A stretch of DNA of 32,707 nucleotides from Sulfuricella sp. (GTDB lineage Bacteria > Pseudomonadota > Gammaproteobacteria > Burkholderiales > Sulfuricellaceae), in contig JAGXQV010000146.1 of the NCBI GenBank assembly GCA_018336195.1, forward strand, positions 1 to 32,707. The letters are read 5' to 3'. A program made the position numbers and the translations under genes. How positions within the stretch are numbered: the stretch's first letter is position 1; each line of letters begins with the position of its first letter. Of the stretch, positions 27,007-32,707 are shown in pieces. The notes beneath the pieces were generated by a model. The model had not been told where the DNA came from. It worked only from the letters and a program-made list of their open reading frames with translations, and did not search any database.

Positions 27007-27484
27007 AATGAGGTTGATCCAAATAAGATTGGAGAATAGTCTGCGCCGCTATTTGGTCCAGAACGGCCTTACGCCGTCGACCGAATACGTTGATTTCAGT
27101 CAAACTCGCTTCGGCCACCACGGAGGTATATCTTTCATCGATTAAAACCACCGGTAGACCAAAGCGGCCTTCCAGGCGACGGGCGAAGCGACGACATTGG
27201 GTGGTTATCGCGTGCTCCTTACCATCTGGATAAGATGGCAGTCCGACCACCAGAAGCACCGGTTGCCATTGTTCACAAAGTGCTGCGATTGCAGCAAAAC
27301 GACGTTCGTTAATTTCTTCCGGGATAGTTACCAGAGGATGGGCCAACTTTACAATGGTATCTCCTACCGCGACGCCAATGCGTTTTTCCCCAAAATCAAA
27401 GCCAAGTACGGTCCCTTGGGGAGTTTTGTCCGAACGGGTAGTTGGCGTTACGCATGCCCCTTTTACAAAACATTCCGTGCTCAC
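26993..27484 (-). CDS. ruvX: Putative Holliday junction resolvase / pre-16S rRNA nuclease YqgF
   Basis: The 163-residue RNase-H-fold protein has VLGFDFGEKRIGVAVGD with the first catalytic Asp, VVGLPSYPDGKEH, VVLIDERYTSVVAE with the catalytic Glu region, and a final DQIAAQTILQSYLD. The family matures the 5' end of 16S rRNA and was first proposed as a junction resolvase. The start is GTG at 27484 with GGGA six bases before it; the first 25 residues are not conserved. It overlaps pyrR by 14 bases and follows algH closely, the same algH-ruvX-pyrR order known in many proteobacteria. Confidence 0.94.
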   Translation of the reverse strand: MSTECFVKGACVTPTTRSDKTPQGTVLGFDFGEKRIGVAVGDTIVKLAHPLVTIPEEINERRFAAIAALCEQWQPVLLVVGLPSYPDGKEHAITTQCRRFARRLEGRFGLPVVLIDERYTSVVAEASLTEINVFGRRRKAVLDQIAAQTILQSYLDQPHYGIT

Positions 27485-27502
27485 GTTGATCCCGCCTCTT
27501 TG

Positions 27503-28069
27503 TTAGGCATGACCGGCCCCCTCAGAAAGACTTGAAAGATCAACACCCAGTAGAGACATAGCGCCCGTCAGTCGATCTTCCCATGGCAAATCAAAGATCA
27601 CAGAAGGATCCGCCGGGACGTTTAACCAAGCGTTCTGGAAAATTTCATTTTCCAGTTGCCCAGGTCCCCAGCCGGCATACCCTAGCGTAACGATAAAATC
27701 CGAGGGACCCTCGCCTCGTCCAATAGCTTCCAGGATATCCTTGGAGGTCGTCAGGCCAACTTCCGCACCGATAGCTAAGGTAGAACTCCAAACGCCGATC
27801 GGCCTATGCAAAACAAATCCGCGGTCAGTCTGTACCGGTCCACCAAAATATAGTGAGGCATTGGCGATATGGGAATTTTCAAGGGTAATGCCAATTTGTT
27901 CGAAAAGGGTCCGAAGAGTCATGTCGATCGGACGGTTTACGACGACTCCCAACGCACCTTCGGTATTATGCTCACAGATATACGTCAGTGATTTTGCGAA
28001 ATATGGATCTGCCATTGCCGGCATGGCAATCAGAAAATGTGCGGTCAAATTGGCGTTCAACATGGGCAT
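27503..28069 (-). CDS. algH: YqgE/AlgH family protein
   Basis: The 188-residue product shows the AlgH/YqgE core: [74 protein letters not shown] and a final [13 protein letters not shown]. Its molecular role is still unclear despite its link to alginate control in Pseudomonas. The open frame extends upstream to a GTG at 28123, but conserved homology begins near the ATG at 28069 (or 28063), giving the usual length of about 187. None of the candidate starts has a proper ribosome site, and a CATAAT just before 28069 could even make the message nearly leaderless. First gene after the atp terminator. Confidence 0.93.
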   Translation of the reverse strand: MPMLNANLTAHFLIAMPAMADPYFAKSLTYICEHNTEGALGVVVNRPIDMTLRTLFEQIGITLENSHIANASLYFGGPVQTDRGFVLHRPIGVWSSTLAIGAEVGLTTSKDILEAIGRGEGPSDFIVTLGYAGWGPGQLENEIFQNAWLNVPADPSVIFDLPWEDRLTGAMSLLGVDLSSLSEGAGHA

Positions 28070-28139
28070 AATTATGGCATAGCCCGTTGCGGGGGAGGGC
28101 GGTTTACCAATTTTCTTGGCCACCTTTTGTGGGGCGTCT

Positions 28140-28177
28140 AAATTAAAAAACCCCGCAACTGCGGGGTTTTTTAATTT
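28140..28177 (-). terminator. Strong terminator after atpC
   Basis: CCCCGC / GCGGGG (28151-28156 with 28161-28166) with loop AACT is flanked by AAATTAAAAAA and TTTTTTAATTT, so the stem extends and works in either direction. It closes the atp operon 12 bases after atpC and separates it from the algH cluster. Confidence 0.95.
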
Positions 28178-28189
28178 TGGTATACCTAT

Positions 28190-28612
28190 TCAGCGAATTT
28201 TTCGAATTTTTTGAATGGCTTGCAGCTGTGCTACCGCCTCAGCCAACTCTGACTGTGCTCTAGCATAATCCATAGCGGCCGCGCGATTTTTCATGGCATC
28301 CTCGGCACGTTGTTTCGCTTCCAGTGCTTTGGTTTCGTCCAAATCATGTCCACGAATTGCTGTATCCGAAAGAATGGTAATTACTCCCGGCTGAACCTCC
28401 AAAATTCCGCCCGACACATATACCAACTCCTCTTCCGCTTTATCCGGCACTTTCATACGAACGGAGCCGGGCTTCAAGCGCGTAATCAACGGAGCATGGC
28501 GCGGGTATATTCCCAACTCCCCCATTTCCGCGGGTACCGCTACAAATTCGGCAACGCCGGAATAAATTGATTGTTCCGCGCTAACTACGTCAACATGTAC
28601 AGTCATTGCCAT
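28190..28612 (-). CDS. atpC: ATP synthase F1 subunit epsilon
   Basis: Epsilon sits on the central stalk of F1 and inhibits ATP hydrolysis. The 140-residue product has the N-terminal beta-sandwich ([56 protein letters not shown]) and the C-terminal two-helix part ([18 protein letters not shown]...). ATG 28612 is used, with GGA about nine bases upstream; ATG 28606 is a second possibility. It is the last gene of the atp operon and is followed by the terminator. Confidence 0.97.
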   Translation of the reverse strand: MAMTVHVDVVSAEQSIYSGVAEFVAVPAEMGELGIYPRHAPLITRLKPGSVRMKVPDKAEEELVYVSGGILEVQPGVITILSDTAIRGHDLDETKALEAKQRAEDAMKNRAAAMDYARAQSELAEAVAQLQAIQKIRKIR

Positions 28613-28676
28613 ATGCTATTTTCCAAATATCCGGCGGGAGATCATGCGTCTCACCTAATCACCCGCCTGCTCGACA

Positions 28677-30077
<1,401 letters not shown>

Positions 30078-30093
30078 TCAAATTCTTGCCGTC

Positions 30094-30957
30094 TTAAACT
30101 GCCGCAGCTCCCGCCACGATTTCCGAGAGCTCCTTGGTAATCGCCGCTTGCCGAGTTTTGTTGTAAATCAACTTCAATTCGTCAATCACGTTGCCCGCGT
30201 TATCGGACGCGGACTTCATAGCTACCATACGCGAACTTTGTTCCGACGCCATATTTTCGGCTACCGCTTGATAAACTAATGTCTCGATATAACGTACAAG
30301 CAATTCGTCGATAACTTCCTTGGCATCCGGTTCGTAGATATAGTCCCAGTGACCGCGTGCGCTACCCATTGCGTCGCCGCTGATTGGCAATAACTGCTCC
30401 ATCACCGGTTCCTGCTTCATTGTATTGATGAAGCGGGTAAAGCAAATTTGTAGGGAGTCGATTTTGCCCACAGTGTAGGCGTCAAGCATTACCTTGACCG
30501 GTCCAATGAGTTTCTCCATATGAGGGGTATCTCCCAGTCCACTTAAATGCGCCAGAACACTTGCACCGGACCGCTGCATAAAGCCGAATCCTTTACCGCC
30601 CAGCGCGCAGACTTCGACACCAACTCCCGCCGCTTCCCACTCCTTCATTTTGTGAAGGATCATACGCAGCACATTGGTATTCAGCCCTCCGCACAAGCCC
30701 TTATCCGAAGTCACAACGATCAAACCGATACGCTTGGGGTTTTCCCGCGCAATAACGAAGGGATGACGATATTCCGGATGGGCATGACTTAGATGGGCTG
30801 CAACATTCCGAATTTTTTCCGCATATGGTCGTGCAGCACGCATCCGATCCTGCGCTTTACGCATCTTCGAAGCGGCGACCATTTCCATGGCGCGGGTAAT
30901 TTTTTGGGTATTCTGGACACTTTTGATTTTTGTCCGAATTTCCTTGCCGCCAGCCAT
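30094..30957 (-). CDS. atpG: ATP synthase F1 subunit gamma
   Basis: Gamma is the rotating central shaft of F1. The 287-residue product has the conserved N-terminal helix [19 protein letters not shown] with [28 protein letters not shown] near residue 80, and the C-terminal helix [19 protein letters not shown] followed by [12 protein letters not shown]. Length matches bacterial AtpG. It is 31 bases after atpA and 37 bases before atpD in the standard atpHAGDC order. Confidence 0.98.
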   Translation of the reverse strand: MAGGKEIRTKIKSVQNTQKITRAMEMVAASKMRKAQDRMRAARPYAEKIRNVAAHLSHAHPEYRHPFVIARENPKRIGLIVVTSDKGLCGGLNTNVLRMILHKMKEWEAAGVGVEVCALGGKGFGFMQRSGASVLAHLSGLGDTPHMEKLIGPVKVMLDAYTVGKIDSLQICFTRFINTMKQEPVMEQLLPISGDAMGSARGHWDYIYEPDAKEVIDELLVRYIETLVYQAVAENMASEQSSRMVAMKSASDNAGNVIDELKLIYNKTRQAAITKELSEIVAGAAAV

Positions 30958-30988
30958 AACTGATTAACTCCCGTTGGTTAGCACGGTA

Positions 30989-32530
30989 TTAGTAAACGGA
31001 GTTCGCCTTGAACTCCTCGATAGCGGCAATAAGTGCCTTTTCCGATTCCCCATCCATCTCCAGGGTTTCTTCGATCTTATCGAGAAGGGTACGAAACTTA
31101 CTTTTGATATAGGAGTGCAAAGCGGACTCGAAAGACAGCGCTTTTTTAACTTCTACGTCGTCAAGATACCCTTTGTTTACCGCGAACAACGTCAGTGCCA
31201 TTTCACCTACCGACATCGTGGAATACTGAGGTTGCTTCATCAACTCAGTAACCATTTTTCCGCGCTCCAGTTGCTTTCGAGTCGCTTCGTCAAGGTCTGA
31301 GGCAAATTGTGCAAAAGCCGCCAGTTCACGATATTGCGCCAACGCCAAGCGAATACCGCCACCTAGCTTTTTAATCACCTTAGTTTGCGCGGCACCACCT
31401 ACACGAGATACAGATAAACCGGCGTTAATCGCTGGGCGAATACCTGCGTTAAACAAGTCAGTTTCAAGAAAAATCTGACCATCGGTAATCGAAATAACGT
31501 TGGTAGGAACGAACGCTGAAACGTCACCAGCCTGAGTTTCAATAATCGGTAGTGCTGTCAGCGAGCCTGTTTTACCTTTGATCGCGCCATTTGTACGCTT
31601 TTCAACATCTTCGGCATTAATGCGAGCTGCGCGTTCCAGCAGGCGCGAATGCAGATAGAAAACGTCGCCCGGATACGCTTCGCGTCCCGGCGGACGACGC
31701 AATAACAGGGAAATCTGACGATACGCCCAAGCCTGCTTGGTAAGATCATCATAGATAATCAAGGCATCCTGCCCGCGATCACGGAAGTATTCGCCCATCG
31801 TACAGCCGGAGTACGGCGCGATATATTGCATCGCCGCCGAATCCGACGCCGTTGCCGCGACAATAATGGTATGCCCCATCGCACCATGTTCTTCGAGCTT
31901 GCGTACAACATTGGCAATAGACGAAGCTTTCTGACCGACCGCGACATAAATACAGATTACGCTGGTTCCCTTTTGGTTGATGATTGCGTCAATAGCAACT
32001 GCGGTCTTCCCGGTTTGGCGGTCGCCAATAATCAACTCCCGTTGACCACGTCCGATCGGCACCATTGAGTCAATTGCTTTGAGACCCGTTTGTACCGGCT
32101 GGGAAACTGATTGGCGAGCAATCACACCTGGGGCAATTTTTTCAATTGGGGAGAATTCTGTAGAATTTACCGGCCCTTTTCCATCGATCGGCTGACCTAG
32201 CGCGTTCACTACACGGCCAATCAATGCTTCCCCTACAGGGACTTCCAGGATTTTGCCGGTGCATTTGACAGTATCACCCTCGGTGATATGCTCATATTCG
32301 CCCAAAACAACCGAACCGACTGAATCGCGCTCCAGATTGAGTGCCATCCCAAAAGTATTGCCCGGGAATTCCAGCATTTCCCCTTGCATCACGTCTGAGA
32401 GGCCGTGAATGCGTACGATACCGTCAGTCACCGTTACTACCGTACCTTGGGTACGCGCTTCAGCAGCGGTTGCGAGGTTTTCGATTTTACTCTTAATCAG
32501 TTCGCTGATTTCTGAGGGATTCAACTGCAT
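30989..32530 (-). CDS. atpA: ATP synthase F1 subunit alpha
   Basis: Alpha forms the non-catalytic nucleotide sites of the F1 hexamer. The 513-residue product begins [19 protein letters not shown], has the P-loop [57 protein letters not shown], and the [16 protein letters not shown] signature with the arginine that reaches the catalytic site. AGGAGT precedes the ATG at 32530. It starts eight bases after the atpH stop. Confidence 0.98.
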   Translation of the reverse strand: MQLNPSEISELIKSKIENLATAAEARTQGTVVTVTDGIVRIHGLSDVMQGEMLEFPGNTFGMALNLERDSVGSVVLGEYEHITEGDTVKCTGKILEVPVGEALIGRVVNALGQPIDGKGPVNSTEFSPIEKIAPGVIARQSVSQPVQTGLKAIDSMVPIGRGQRELIIGDRQTGKTAVAIDAIINQKGTSVICIYVAVGQKASSIANVVRKLEEHGAMGHTIIVAATASDSAAMQYIAPYSGCTMGEYFRDRGQDALIIYDDLTKQAWAYRQISLLLRRPPGREAYPGDVFYLHSRLLERAARINAEDVEKRTNGAIKGKTGSLTALPIIETQAGDVSAFVPTNVISITDGQIFLETDLFNAGIRPAINAGLSVSRVGGAAQTKVIKKLGGGIRLALAQYRELAAFAQFASDLDEATRKQLERGKMVTELMKQPQYSTMSVGEMALTLFAVNKGYLDDVEVKKALSFESALHSYIKSKFRTLLDKIEETLEMDGESEKALIAAIEEFKANSVY

Positions 32531-32538
32531 GATTACTC

Positions 32539-32707
32539 CTAACGTTTGAGCGTGAACGCCATTTTCTGTAAATGCCCACGCACTGACGCATCAAACACCA
32601 CGTCACCGATTTCTATGCGGACACCGCCAATAAGTTCGGGATCGACCTTAACCGTAGGTTGCACCTGACGATTGAACTTGGTTTTCAGCCGCTCTACTAA
32701 TTCTTTG
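32539..32707 (-). CDS. atpH: ATP synthase F1 subunit delta (C-terminal part, cut by right edge)
   Basis: The 55 C-terminal residues are visible: [14 protein letters not shown], then [19 protein letters not shown] and [16 protein letters not shown] before TAG. The [16 protein letters not shown] pattern is diagnostic for delta, which joins F1 to the peripheral stalk. The position just before atpA confirms it. The N-terminal two-thirds and the upstream atpBEF genes lie outside the window. Confidence 0.96.
   Translation of the reverse strand, partial: KELVERLKTKFNRQVQPTVKVDPELIGGVRIEIGDVVFDASVRGHLQKMAFTLKR

Noticed and set aside
27090..27103. TTGATTTCAGTCAA, a 9-of-10 Fnr-like site.
   Set aside because: It lies in the middle of ruvX with no promoter near, so it is likely chance.

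Overview
The window looks like a chromosomal segment of a betaproteobacterium, probably of the Nitrosomonadales / Sulfuricella-Gallionella neighbourhood. This is inferred from gene order and protein style; no database search was possible. Supporting signs are an SAH riboswitch in front of ahcY, a pyrR-pyrB-pyrC' cluster preceded by algH and ruvX, glnA with downstream glnL-glnG, a Dnr-type regulator with an anaerobic box, and a standard F-ATPase operon. No rRNA, tRNA, CRISPR array, insertion sequence or prophage gene was seen. Genes are packed closely, and no gene-free stretch exceeds 300 bases.

Left part (1-12.4 kb): A giant hybrid histidine kinase (minus strand, running off the left edge) joins a membrane sensor, HAMP, two PAS domains, a kinase core, two receivers, Hpt, a third receiver, GGDEF and EAL in one chain of more than 1,760 residues. 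It follows argB. An orphan FliD-like capping protein then stands alone on the plus strand. Next, on the minus strand, come aroE, an SAH riboswitch, ahcY, a hairpin terminator and metF, which together form a methyl-cycle unit. A CDF metal exporter with a TTG start is divergent from aroE.

Middle (12.4-22.2 kb): glnA has a textbook enhancer/sigma-54 control region and a strong terminator. It is followed by a small DUF4124 envelope protein and by glnL-glnG, so the sensor and activator lie beside the main target of their pathway. A Dnr-like Crp/Fnr regulator is divergent from two small, mutually homologous four-helix membrane proteins. An exact 18-bp palindrome (TTGAT-N4-ATCAA core) sits between them at about -41.5 from a predicted start. 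This is the best candidate here for a little-described system, possibly a split NnrS-like or haem-binding NO/anaerobic module. After it come a coiled-coil membrane protein, a small unknown protein, exonuclease III, a gamma-carbonic-anhydrase-like protein, and an overlapping pair encoding an SH3/anchor protein and a DUF4124-glutaredoxin fusion.

Right part (22.2-32.7 kb, all minus strand): The cluster algH-ruvX-pyrR-pyrB-pyrC'-prlC has mostly overlapping or abutting genes and carries a dihydroorotase homologue that has lost its metal-binding histidines. Upstream of it, separated by a strong terminator, is atpHAGDC; atpH is cut by the right edge.

Many long open frames on the opposite strand of GC-rich genes were judged to be shadows.
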